Assembly (NCBI GenBank): GCA_964551445.1
Contig: CAZKCG010000006.1
Location: forward strand, 1-64,000
Direction of reading: 5' to 3'
DNA length: 64,000 nucleotides
From: DAOPXV01 sp964551445
Lineage (GTDB): Bacteria > Muiribacteriota > UBA9980
The notes beneath the pieces are model-generated. The model saw nothing but the letters and a program-made list of their open reading frames with translations, was not told the DNA's origin and made no database searches. The position numbers were made by a program, and so were the translations under genes. Within the stretch, counting starts at the first letter, position 1. Each line of letters opens with the position of its first letter. Shown one piece after another: positions 28,501 through 35,410 of the stretch.

Positions 28501-30683
28501 AGCGCCGCGGAATTGAGAGCCACGTTAGCGGTAAGATAGATCGAATTATTTTTAGGTATCGATAAGGATGGATTGGTGAACAGAACTTCAATGCTTGAAC
28601 TGGTTGGTTTTGTGACCGTCCATTTGTTTATTCCGTCGGAAACTTCGAATTTGTCCATGCTGTTATAGCTTATGTTGCCGGTCTGGCTGAAAACGATCTT
28701 ATTTAAAACGAGATTTTCTTCGGTCGAGCCCGTCAGTTTCATTCTGAGTATTTTAGCGTCTTCTCCGACCGATATCTGGCCTTTGGCCGGGGATTCATCG
28801 AGAGAGAAGGTTAAAGCCGTTCCCGGGGAAGCCGTCGTAAAGGCGCCTTCTCCGGATGTTCCTGAGTTGTAATAAAGTATATTCGAAAATTGTGTTTCAC
28901 TTGTGGAAGTGCCTGCGTTCCCTGAAGGATCGACGGACGCCGGCCTGAAATAATATTTGGTGGAATACTGAAGGCCTGAAAGCGTAATAGTCTTTCTGGT
29001 GTTTCTGGTGAAGGACTGCGTCGTGGTGGCTGAACCGTATCTATCCTTGAGTTTGGGCTGTATCGGGTCTGAAAGTATATCGTATTCGAGGATCGGATAA
29101 GAAAAAGTGTCGAAATAAATCGTGGCGTCGGTATTGTTTATTATGTTTTCATGCGAATCGGCCGCGTCCCAGCTTATAGTCGCTTCTTTCGCTTTGATGT
29201 CTGAAACGGTTATGGCGGATATCAGGGGATAATTTCTGTCCGGGCTGTTGTCGGTGGTGACGGTTATGGTGGAGGGCGATTTGGGTTCATCCGTATAATT
29301 ATCTTTGTTCACCATGTTTCTGGCTATCAGGTTAAGTTTATAAGTGGTGTTATTCAAAAGGTTGTCGAGCGTTACGTTGAAATTGGTCTGAGGTCCCAGT
29401 TCTACCGAGTAAGAAGGCGCGAGCGTTCCGGTGGTATATTTTACCTGACCGTATGCGGAAGTGTTCGTCGAAAAATTGACCGTGATGCTTTTATGCGTCT
29501 TTACAACTGTATAGTTGGGGTTTATGGTTGGAGCGACGGTTGAAGTGGCCGCGGGATCAAGCGTTTCGAATGTTTCATTGTCCGTGGTTATAGCGTTGCC
29601 GAATTGATCGACGATCGTGAGTTTATAGTTATAGACCGTTTTTGGCGACAGATTGGACAATATTATATCCGTGCTCTTTGAATATGTAGCGCTGCTCGGG
29701 GTATAGGTATACTTATACTCCTGAGTGGTGCCGTAGTACATCGTGTATGTGGAAGGCACGCTCGTGGTGTAGCTGATCTTGATATCGGTTATTCCGGGTT
29801 TGAAGGTTCTTTTGCTTACGTTGAACGTTCCGGGAATGATAAAATCGATGTTTGAAAGGGTGTAGTTTGAAGATACTATTATGCTTTTAGAGTACGGTTT
29901 GAAGTTTTCCTTGAGCGATGTTACTGTATAAGTATGTCCGTCGATCAGGCCGGTTATTTCATAACGGCCGAAAGCGTCGGTCACAGGATATGGAATTACG
30001 TTCGGAGTTATCTTCGCGAGCGTCGTTTCGTCGGTTATATCGACTATGGCGTTCGAAACCACTGCGCCGGCCGAGCTCATTATCCTTCCTGAAACGTAAA
30101 CGAAAGGCGACTGCTGTTTGTTGGTGAGTATCTCCTTGATGGCTTTTTCGCCGGTCCTTGTGTCGACCTCGGTGGCTATATATTTATTTTCTCCGGCGGT
30201 CACTCTTACGTCGAATTCGATGTTGACGTTTGAATCCGGTTTTGATACGGTTATTTTTTTAGTTTCGGTTTTAGGAAGTTCGAACTGGCCTATCTCGAAC
30301 TTGAAATATCCGCTCGCGTCGGTGACGACCGCTTTATTGGTTCCTGAAAGTGTAACGTTCGCGCCTGAAAGCGGGACATATCCTTCGCGCGGGTTTATGG
30401 TTATGGCTCTTGAAGGGTTCGAAAGAAGTGAGTTTTCGGATGAAGTTCCGACCTCGAAGGTTCCGGGTCCGGCAGGTTCCGGCGATCTCTGTCCGGGCGC
30501 TGCGCTGACGCTCACCGGAACGAATATTTTACCTTCTATAGTCGCGACTATCGGACCGATGGTATCGGTCGTCGTGGATGAACTTCCGCCGCCCCCGCCG
30601 CAGCCGAAAAGCAATGAAGCGAGAGTGAAAAAGATCATAAAAAAAACGGACAACCGGAAATTTTGAAAAAAAAGATTTTTCAT
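19530..30683 (-). CDS. Giant repeat-containing surface lipoprotein
   Basis: I set the start at ATG 30683. An in-frame GTG 12 bases earlier overlaps the ribosome site GAGGTG. The product has about 3717 residues and begins with a lipoprotein signal (SLLFGC, lipid Cys 28) and a glycine/serine tether. Next come carboxypeptidase-regulatory-like segments (about 85-290) and fibronectin III-like domains (about 290-620). By eye, about 17 consecutive beta-rich units of 140-220 residues follow, with one further Fn3-like domain inside the array. Each unit has an FxF-ITPGSAEDVKITEIKL-like core, a TKTLTLYGNV-like strand and an ending such as TGSAAGNTLT. The protein is likely an adhesin or fibre on the outer membrane. 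Promoter at 30748-30776, terminator at 19464-19500. The repeat family is not one I can name. Confidence 0.88.
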   Translation of the reverse strand: MKNLFFQNFRLSVFFMIFFTLASLLFGCGGGGGSSSTTTDTIGPIVATIEGKIFVPVSVSAAPGQRSPEPAGPGTFEVGTSSENSLLSNPSRAITINPREGYVPLSGANVTLSGTNKAVVTDASGYFKFEIGQFELPKTETKKITVSKPDSNVNIEFDVRVTAGENKYIATEVDTRTGEKAIKEILTNKQQSPFVYVSGRIMSSAGAVVSNAIVDITDETTLAKITPNVIPYPVTDAFGRYEITGLIDGHTYTVTSLKENFKPYSKSIIVSSNYTLSNIDFIIPGTFNVSKRTFKPGITDIKISYTTSVPSTYTMYYGTTQEYKYTYTPSSATYSKSTDIILSNLSPKTVYNYKLTIVDQFGNAITTDNETFETLDPAATSTVAPTINPNYTVVKTHKSITVNFSTNTSAYGQVKYTTGTLAPSYSVELGPQTNFNVTLDNLLNNTTYKLNLIARNMVNKDNYTDEPKSPSTITVTTDNSPDRNYPLISAITVSDIKAKEATISWDAADSHENIINNTDATIYFDTFSYPILEYDILSDPIQPKLKDRYGSATTTQSFTRNTRKTITLSGLQYSTKYYFRPASVDPSGNAGTSTSETQFSNILYYNSGTSGEGAFTTASPGTALTFSLDESPAKGQISVGEDAKILRMKLTGSTEENLVLNKIVFSQTGNISYNSMDKFEVSDGINKWTVTKPTSSSIEVLFTNPSLSIPKNNSIYLTANVALNSAALSTTNDTKSVIIAVAPNTKTATVIDVTGDVYGDYIKTIDSTTGKDKIAGVPIQSASQDINIGQLKLTAASTDVSSSDYQSSTQTVLVNKGMQDVTMFKFKVEAQYEDIDITQIQLVQSGTATEDDFELIRLYDGINSIGVGAVSGNNIIFQSNTSLTKITKGSTSDKTKIISVVGSIRPNAINSRYLQMKIDTINIVGLGNFSKQKIKIIGANDQTTGNSALVGSKYMIGDNALLIALATDSPTKQVFKLSETNKTFTIFNITAGSAEEIQIDTIELTFNGTASFSNSAFYITDENNTVIYQTADVAPLINATTKKLTIAPQSSFIITRGTTRKIFVKGNISSASSEVGKTIQIGLSTEGAVLGHGVQTAEKKSSAGTAIPSEPHSIVGTVVLAPDLPQPSFDLLAGSAQNNFIKFKITPSGETLEVQSFTFNFVGSYSILDKLKVIDPSKIDPATGKSAEVAVNPTISGSSVIFTPTVTTSVPPSGMLFWLVGDISSSANSSNSMQFTIPSSGISIKGQASGQTYKTQEIITGNNLKIVGEAFYLSSTPSLSNISSITIGDPATQEVFAFRFEAKPRTSYYISKITLRQTGSATFGAGQDVTETDFDFYTESTLKNAQIKISGSDINITFASTTDVLIDATSQSSLSSYLNCYLKCKTQKTAVKGKTLQFYVDNQLVTANSTTLKTQLSGTGSVTGNSITLKDGGVSAQTYASTPASASILNANLIPFFSFLLTSEVEALEVRQINLNLSVINGQPTDFDPSSLVIDVFDSAGAAVLPAYQGGNVTVSGNTYSVVPSSGGVYLSIPKDSFIRIQVSGKANFAAAQTGSQMAFRIAAAGDITTVGTVSGHTIYSTGTVSGNYMTVQKSLSTVTVAARTDTPPAQILTLPASTKQLFTFDLTTNNVENLNVTKMIVTFDDSTSTLNTGSLVTTSDNNGSNTVLAGPGIVGNTLTYGNGVATLFTIQKNSSAKITISGQISGVAAAGNQFRLKVMTDGDITAVGQTSASTIASTGTTAGNVMTVTSLASAPTPTLSAAASAAVSGYPNSQKITWTTNTFSDSKVQYGTTDGGPYPFTLTDSASTLSHSMIINGLTTGVTYYYVVSSTDSRGNINSLTNPAQKFTLTSLKKGYLDAVFQAPAATDPTIIPPGTRFLVRKIDLKNFKDSTYGDGARITSVTFDYSASIFPLASITKFELTDGVLPPFTVNNPSSNTIKFDNMNYVVPEPSTAGALPVTTATLSLYATINSSTASTDYNETIVLGITPKTHIIARGALYNSDINADAGAFPSSAALTTGPQTVDAGQLIASDDAATNGAAASNASPGDLNVLLMGFNLKTARTGDTGAAAKCPEDITLKTIKVSNAGTGSLSTDISNVKLYDENNNLLGNGVYNSGNYEFSSALLYTMPKGDTVTKNFKVYADIPQNATLGKTIKLKLLSTDITATNANSNTNSISPVTPPPATVTVTGREHLVGKNDLTVTLDATSPTAATFYPDGTERLISIFTVKTGAAEGVTLGGAAAGLESNFTRTGTMPQANISSVRLFDGTAFHTLSTLNGFPYYATKDAIALNANTTYKFSIYATITSAPAVAGGTTLGFKMNDTSDVPNFRLTGKGSSSLRTINSANGVPTPDSPYKTVIGKLTLADSATSPTGNILIGNTGGGSGVSLFAFSMTPAGENSKIDSIKILMNNGSLTNDIDNTITNLKLYDALPPAAPVATATSVSGNYITFSNLSGVAPFNNMIDGVTKTLTLYGNVRTASTSGSSVSFKIETPSTDVVSTGQASLQTLLVTGSAAGNTLTTATGSLSVGPSDKIGIGGTATTDTKEIKLGDKSDGMLVIPIKITPGSAEDVKITEIKLNVEGFDLTTDFGIPPAYWMWRDNPPAVSDLTAAGINLSGVTITPTGGSLVTFTKASGITTITAGITTCLVIGVQPGSPANGRSGKFVIKGTPVGSIKGLGATSGKEFYSTGSVNDGTGTMQKVVTGILSASLDPSSVSQTLLKGQSGITIAKFRLSSALSSTGGIIEDINLNKVKIYTSADTSNFSAAPQIKIGGSGLIARSGISSDTNTHVYDFSMVSVPGATGATNQANNLKMTFTKKLTNAGSPYNEIASGAITGNFTGTGVTITSATYTDSAGGGPFVTFVLAGATNGATIVANNTLLEASTGNNITAFAYYNTAATMWYNTPLLTKDAAASDIQFITGISQTANTNSLSASLIASGTQGKGFTSAQTITCSSGDQPGPSHTIGSIGFTASISAADNPLSQYAVFTKDDMSATADSARMIGISMSVDNTENLNFTNMVIKYEGNVNASSIKSLYIKNSSDTDLTVAGGKLNPFASSGSICTVVPADFIGGVAPTFTKGTTTSWRIYLGLNPTSSITDGSSIKLSIANAGITASGASTSQTVTSTNAVSNTMFLQKAILNFTASSYAAGNFQPGDTGKTVFQFTATPGTYQDIAAINLRIPIAGSHNADLYTELTNYKLYADGKLCAATITPVGGAPGTSLLITPNPTITITKGTAKTFALTADIASTAVSGKFINFKTDGTLLYVPATDFSPLIYSPNLAGSATGNQHKITRYASLTIANSSYTPDSTNLTLNVIDNITTGPSADTNCNKGRIGIFELTAGTQSNINITKIKLNYQGSAMSDIKTPAPPPPAIPASPNYGMGIRISSSILTLDSGAPLFTISNFDAVNKTIEFTIDTVAFPAYVGPPAGYLLTKDTKYYVGVYAQINSNASIGHFTKVNITATNTTQSDPVNAPFTASAATTSEDIKYDGVATSNSIYIDSPEVSVVVRSSELSDVLLDLPYNIAITDRKVMQIDISNSNFTAYQLYKVDIDMGMYSSAVALLNNNVTATLKLYELQTTQPNESLVAQVGPTNLNIATVNSDMVPVTFSLLPASMSFTKGQTRKFAVKLSTNKSLYSAINNVPANPNYGGGAFSNTWLTGCFPYITFAVNQTAGNGIMGYYPNLTTPTGVVKGRDYIRIPADSTKKFFFRSAQ

Positions 30684-30747
30684 TATTAAGTACACCTCTT
30701 GATATATTAAAAATATAATATTCTATTAAGACCGTAATTTACATAAC

Positions 30748-30776
30748 ATTTTAGCATAATATATAATAAAATTCAA
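30748..30776 (-). promoter_or_regulatory. Promoter of the giant lipoprotein gene
   Basis: On the minus strand, TTGAAT (30776-30771) and TAAAAT (30753-30748) are 17 bases apart. This is about 65 bases before the ATG at 30683. It is divergent from the promoter at 30806-30834. Confidence 0.6.
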
Positions 30777-30805
30777 AAGAAAAAAATTATTTTTGTTAAA
30801 TTTTT

Positions 30806-30834
30806 TTGACAAGCCGTTAAATTTACGGTATAAT
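30806..30834 (+). promoter_or_regulatory. Perfect consensus sigma-70 promoter
   Basis: TTGACA (30806-30811), a 17-base spacer and TATAAT (30829-30834) match the consensus exactly. Transcription should start near 30841, downstream of the ATG at 30837, so that ATG cannot be the start of the phosphatase gene. The spacer contains the near-palindrome CCGTTAAATTTACGG, a possible operator. Confidence 0.85.
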
Positions 30835-30860
30835 TCATGAATCTTTCACGGGAGGAAGTT

Positions 30861-33161
30861 TTGCTAAACTCTTTAAAAATAATTGTCCTGAGCCAGGACA
30901 ACCGCTATTCAAGGACTTTACTTGAAATTCTGGAAAATCCCGATGAATACGCGCTGACCACTTTTTTGACGGCTGATTTTTTTGCTAACATCGATAAATA
31001 CAGCTCTATAGTCAAAAATTCAGATATCGTTTTTCTCGACCTTGAAAATATTCCGCTGAAATTCAACGCGGAAAATTCGATCAAGCAGCTTTTAAATATA
31101 AATCCCGATATACTTTTAGTGACCACCGTCAGCGCGGATGACCGCAAAAGCGCCATATCGTCGCTTTTATACGGCGCCTTCCACTATTTTACCTCGCCCA
31201 TAAACGCCAGCGAGGTTTTCGCCATAATAGAAAAATGCAACCGCCTGATAGAACGCAGTATAGGCAGCCACCTTATAGAGAACAGCTCCAGCGTTCTTGA
31301 AAAAAAATTAAATTCCATATCCGACCTTTTTAATTTGAGGAAACTGGCTGATTCCAGGATCGTTTTAAATAAATTTTTCAATATGGTCATCGATTCTATC
31401 ATAAGCATAATAAAATGTGATAAATGCTCCATTCTTTTTCTTGATGAGACCAACGGGGATATACTCGTTCAAAACTCTAAAAATAAAAGGGTTTTCAGCC
31501 GCGGCCCGGCGACCGTGAATGTTCTTGCTACCAAAGCTCCGCAGATAATCGAGAACGTCTCCGTAGACAAACGATTCACCTCCATAAAAAAAAGACTTAA
31601 ATATAAGACCAGTTCGTTTTTGAACGTGCCCGTTTTCCATGATAAAAAAATGATAGCGGTCGTGAACGTGACCGATAAGGTCGACGGATCGGAATTTTCG
31701 GTCGAGGACCTCGAAAAGATAAGGGGCATATGCCTTCACGTTGAAGAATTCATACACGCCAATTACGCCGACTTTAAATTCTTTTTAAAAAAAGACAACG
31801 ACGACGTGGTCAAGAACGTCAACCGCGAGAAAAAAGACCTTGAAAAGTCCATAAAAACGCTTGATAACGAGCTGAACTCGATCAGGATAGAACTGGAGGC
31901 CAGAAAAGCCGAGCTTGGAACGTTATACGCAATGGGTAAGATACTCAAGACCACTTTCGCCGTATCCGACCTTTTAAAAATGATAATCGAGGTCACTAAA
32001 AAAACCATGGAGTGCCGGCGCGCATCCGTTATATGGATCGACGACCTTAACGGCGATATAATCGTCAAGGGCCGCATCGGCTCCAAGGAAAAAGACGTCG
32101 AGGACATGCGCATCAAAAAGCGCGGCTCGGTGACGAATTTTATTTTAAAGGAAAACAAATCGCTGTTATATCCTTCACCAGAATATACCGAAAAAATAGG
32201 CAACGAAAAAAAGGATTTCAATCTCCATAAAAAACGCGGTTATATGACCGATTCATTCATAGCGGTTCCGCTTCGGGCCAGGGGCGAGATCGTAGCGATA
32301 ATAAATATTACCGATAAAATTTCCGGACTGTTATTCAACGGCGAAGACCTCAATAAACTTGAATTCATAGCCGGCCAGCTTTCGACGACGATCGAGAATT
32401 TCAAGCTTTCCGAAAATCTTCTTGAAAAGGAAAGGATCTCCAAGGAACTCGAGATAGCTCACAGGATACAGGCGCGGCTTTTGCCGAAATCAGCCATCGA
32501 TATACCCGGCCTCGAGATATCGGTCATGAATTTTTCAGCCCTTGAAATGGGCGGCGACTATTTTGATTTCGTTAAGCTTTCCGATCGTTTCTACGGTATC
32601 TGTATCGGCGACGTGGCGGGGAAAGGCGTTCCGGCTTCGCTTCAGATGATGATATTAAGAACGCTTTTCCGGCATCTTACAAGGGAGAAGGATGATCCGG
32701 CGAAGGTGATCGAGGAACTCAACCGCAACATCATAAATGATCTCGAATCCAACAGCTTCATATCTTTCATGTACGCCATATACGACGCGAAGGAATGCCG
32801 CATGGCCATATCCAACGCCGGAAACTGCTATCCGGCCCATTACAGCAAAAAAAAGAACGATATAAACCATGTCGAGGTGGCCGGGCTGCTGCTCGGAATA
32901 GCCGATGACGCGACCTATAATCAGGTCAGCGTAGATCTCGGTTCCGGCGACATACTCGCGTTTTACACCGACGGCATATTTGACGTGGCTAACGCAAAAA
33001 AAGAGATGTGGGGCGAGGAAAATTTCATGAACCTCATACTTAAAAATTCAGGCAAAACGCCTGACGGGTGCATCGATTCGGTAATGAGCGAGATCAGCCT
33101 GTTCAAGGGCGAAGAAAAACAGTTCGACGATATGACCCTTATAATCATAAAAAAGAAATGA
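30861..33161 (+). CDS. RsbU-type PP2C phosphatase with REC-like and two GAF domains
   Basis: The start is TTG at 30861, with GGGAGGA 5-10 bases upstream; the ATG at 30837 lies before the predicted transcript start. The product has 766 residues. Residues 5-125 form a receiver-like domain (NSDIVFLDLEN holds a possible phospho-Asp). Two GAF domains (about 150-305 and 360-515) flank a coiled coil. A PPM/SpoIIE phosphatase domain (about 545-765) retains metal ligands: GGDYFDF, GDVAGKG, YTDGIFD, FDDMT. Such enzymes dephosphorylate STAS-domain antagonists in partner switching. A STAS protein is encoded at 43575-43952 in the same window and is a candidate substrate (inference). dapF follows almost directly. 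Confidence 0.93.
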   Translation: MLNSLKIIVLSQDNRYSRTLLEILENPDEYALTTFLTADFFANIDKYSSIVKNSDIVFLDLENIPLKFNAENSIKQLLNINPDILLVTTVSADDRKSAISSLLYGAFHYFTSPINASEVFAIIEKCNRLIERSIGSHLIENSSSVLEKKLNSISDLFNLRKLADSRIVLNKFFNMVIDSIISIIKCDKCSILFLDETNGDILVQNSKNKRVFSRGPATVNVLATKAPQIIENVSVDKRFTSIKKRLKYKTSSFLNVPVFHDKKMIAVVNVTDKVDGSEFSVEDLEKIRGICLHVEEFIHANYADFKFFLKKDNDDVVKNVNREKKDLEKSIKTLDNELNSIRIELEARKAELGTLYAMGKILKTTFAVSDLLKMIIEVTKKTMECRRASVIWIDDLNGDIIVKGRIGSKEKDVEDMRIKKRGSVTNFILKENKSLLYPSPEYTEKIGNEKKDFNLHKKRGYMTDSFIAVPLRARGEIVAIINITDKISGLLFNGEDLNKLEFIAGQLSTTIENFKLSENLLEKERISKELEIAHRIQARLLPKSAIDIPGLEISVMNFSALEMGGDYFDFVKLSDRFYGICIGDVAGKGVPASLQMMILRTLFRHLTREKDDPAKVIEELNRNIINDLESNSFISFMYAIYDAKECRMAISNAGNCYPAHYSKKKNDINHVEVAGLLLGIADDATYNQVSVDLGSGDILAFYTDGIFDVANAKKEMWGEENFMNLILKNSGKTPDGCIDSVMSEISLFKGEEKQFDDMTLIIIKKK

Positions 33162-33181
33162 CGAAAAAAGACGGCCGCGGT

Positions 33182-34069
33182 ATGAAAAAAATAAGATTCG
33201 AGAAGCTGCATCACCTTGGAAACGACTTTATAGCGGTCGATTTTTTTGACGACCCTTCTTCTTTTTATAAGATCTTCACCGGGAAAAAAGTTGTAAAGTT
33301 ATGCGACAGGCATTTCGGCATAGGCGCCGACGGCGTGGTCGCTTATCTTCCTCCGTCCTCTAAAGAGTTCGATTTTAAAATGGAAATAATCAATTCGGAC
33401 GGATCGTTCGCCATGATGTGCGGCAACGGCCTGGCATGCCTCGCCATGTACGCGGTGAAGAACGGCCTGCTTCGGAAAAAATACAGGTCTGGAACGCCGA
33501 TCCGCGTTGAAACCCGCGGGGGCGAAAGGATACCGTCTGTAACGCGAAACAACGGAAAATACATGGTTTCGATAGATATGGGAAAAGCCGGAACAAAACC
33601 GGAAGAGGTCCCTTTTTCAGCGAAGGCGATGCCGCGTAACTTTAAAGCCGGTCCTGCCCTTATGACGCCTTATAAATTCGGAGATTTCAAAGCCGATATA
33701 AATCTTATATCCATGGGAAACCCTCACTGCGTGATATTTTTAAAGGAGCGGCTTACGAGGCGCGAATTTTTAAAGCTCGGCCCGCTGATCGAAAATCACC
33801 GTCTTTTTCCGGAAAAAACGAACGTGGAATTCGTGACGCAGGCCGCCGTGAACGAACTTGATATGATCGTTTGGGAGCGCGGCGCGGGAGCTACTCTCGC
33901 GTGCGGAACCGGAGCTTCGGCGGTAGCTTACGCCGCTTTCTCGAACGGGCTTGCCGGCAGATCGGTCAGGATCAATCTTCCCGGCGGAAGCCTCACTGCC
34001 GAAATAAAAAAGGACGGCCATATCATATTGAATTGCCGTCCCTTAAGCGTTTTTGAAGGCCTTATCTGA
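33182..34069 (+). CDS. dapF: Diaminopimelate epimerase
   Basis: DapF converts LL- to meso-diaminopimelate, the step before lysine and the peptidoglycan cross-link residue. Family marks are complete: HHLGNDFIAVD at the N-terminus, GIGADGVV, first catalytic Cys in MMCGNG (near 79), GNPHCV, and second catalytic Cys in LACGTGAS (near 240). The product is 295 residues from ATG 33182, a normal length. An ATG at 33158 that overlaps the phosphatase stop (ATGA) would add 8 residues and is possible. It is coupled to a signalling gene, not to other lysine genes. It ends 7 bases from a convergent gene. Confidence 0.96.
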   Translation: MKKIRFEKLHHLGNDFIAVDFFDDPSSFYKIFTGKKVVKLCDRHFGIGADGVVAYLPPSSKEFDFKMEIINSDGSFAMMCGNGLACLAMYAVKNGLLRKKYRSGTPIRVETRGGERIPSVTRNNGKYMVSIDMGKAGTKPEEVPFSAKAMPRNFKAGPALMTPYKFGDFKADINLISMGNPHCVIFLKERLTRREFLKLGPLIENHRLFPEKTNVEFVTQAAVNELDMIVWERGAGATLACGTGASAVAYAAFSNGLAGRSVRINLPGGSLTAEIKKDGHIILNCRPLSVFEGLI

Positions 34070-34075
34070 CCCTTT

Positions 34076-35371
34076 TCATTTTTTATTTTTCTTTATAAGC
34101 TGCTTGAAATATTCAACGGTTGTTTCGTCTATCTTAAAGATGGTTTTTTCGCTGGTGCAGGAAACGAACTCTTCGACCCCGCCGACGATCTCTTCGGCCA
34201 TGTTGAAAACGAATTTAAGGAAGCTTTCGTCCTCTGAATTGATGTCGGGAGATATTCCGCCGTTGTTGGATATGAAATCGCGCAGGGACGAGTACACCTG
34301 GCAGTTCATCTTCCACGCGAAAAAGTCTATGTTTATCGGCTGGATGCCTTCCGGGCCGTATATTAATTTCATATCGTCCCAGAAGAAGCTGTAAAGCCTT
34401 TCAAACTGAGATTTTGAAGTGTCCTTTAAAAACAGCGCCGCCGCGTCGGAATCCAGATCGCAAAGAAGCGAACCGTGGCCGCCCTCGGCGGAATTTTTGA
34501 TGAGTTCTATGGAGTCTCTGACGAGGCAGAAAACGAACCCTTTTATCTGTGAGTAGTCGAGGAAGTCAAGGTAATTTTCCTGTTTGTAGTGCGTTATGTA
34601 ATTGGCGATATTATTAGCCAGGTCGTAGCAGAAAATGGTTTCGCGGATATTTTTTTCGTTATAGCTTTCCGTGAGGAAATCCTCGAACTTGAAGAATTCG
34701 ATGGAGTTTTGAGTTATGGTCATATCTTCGAACGACTCGGATATGTCGTCGATTATGGAAATGAGTTTTTTTGATTTAGAGTCGATCTGCTGCCTGAGCC
34801 ATGATTCTATTTCGAGATGTTCCTCAAAAAATTCGACGAGGACCGTCAGCAGCTCGTTTTTCTGTTCGAGGCCGAGGTTCATGTGATAGTCGGCCGCGTC
34901 CACGGCTTCTCTTAAAAGGTCGAGTTCGAACATGTCGACGACGATCTGAAGGTTCACTTCGTTATCGTCCTTATGCCGAGCGTAAAGCTCTAAAAGCTTG
35001 TGCTGGGCCGCGCTTTTATTGCCTATGGCGTGCAGCGAGAACAGAGCGCATTCGACCGCGTCGAATTTTACGCCGGGTTTATTAAGGAGCGCGTCGATAT
35101 ATTCCACGGATCTTGTTCCGTATTTGACGAATATATCGTGCGAGTTTCTTAAAGTGTTTATTGTGGAAGCTGTTTCAAGAATTATTGAAAGTTTTGAAAG
35201 CACTTCCGCGTGATCGAATTTCGATATATGTTTGAATAACTTTTCGAATTCTTCGACCTTCGCGCTCGTAAGCTGGCCGAGGTAATATTCTAAAGTTTTA
35301 ACCGGCGCTTTTTTACGGTCTTTTTTTATTTCAGCCACCGGTTTTTCGGACGGGGCGATAGTTTTTTTCAT
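34076..35371 (-). CDS. Unknown alpha-helical cytoplasmic protein
   Basis: A 431-residue protein without signal peptide or membrane helix. It has a lysine-rich start (MKKTIAPSEKP), then predicted helices throughout, acidic and rich in Leu, Phe and Asp. Residues about 40-200 look like degenerate helical repeats (HAEVLSKLSIILETA, ECALFSLHAIGNKSA), perhaps a HEAT/TPR-type solenoid. I recognise no enzyme motif. A weak GGATG precedes the ATG. It lies last in a minus-strand series starting at purD, after the pilin-like paralogues. Confidence 0.7.
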   Translation of the reverse strand: MKKTIAPSEKPVAEIKKDRKKAPVKTLEYYLGQLTSAKVEEFEKLFKHISKFDHAEVLSKLSIILETASTINTLRNSHDIFVKYGTRSVEYIDALLNKPGVKFDAVECALFSLHAIGNKSAAQHKLLELYARHKDDNEVNLQIVVDMFELDLLREAVDAADYHMNLGLEQKNELLTVLVEFFEEHLEIESWLRQQIDSKSKKLISIIDDISESFEDMTITQNSIEFFKFEDFLTESYNEKNIRETIFCYDLANNIANYITHYKQENYLDFLDYSQIKGFVFCLVRDSIELIKNSAEGGHGSLLCDLDSDAAALFLKDTSKSQFERLYSFFWDDMKLIYGPEGIQPINIDFFAWKMNCQVYSSLRDFISNNGGISPDINSEDESFLKFVFNMAEEIVGGVEEFVSCTSEKTIFKIDETTVEYFKQLIKKNKK

Positions 35372-35410
35372 CGGGTTACATCCATTCTTTCTGCTTTAGT
35401 TACGGTGAGC

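Noticed and set aside
24000..30600. Several plus-strand frames opposite the giant lipoprotein gene
   Set aside because: They are short, without ribosome sites, and change with the Thr/Ser/Gly codon pattern of the real gene.
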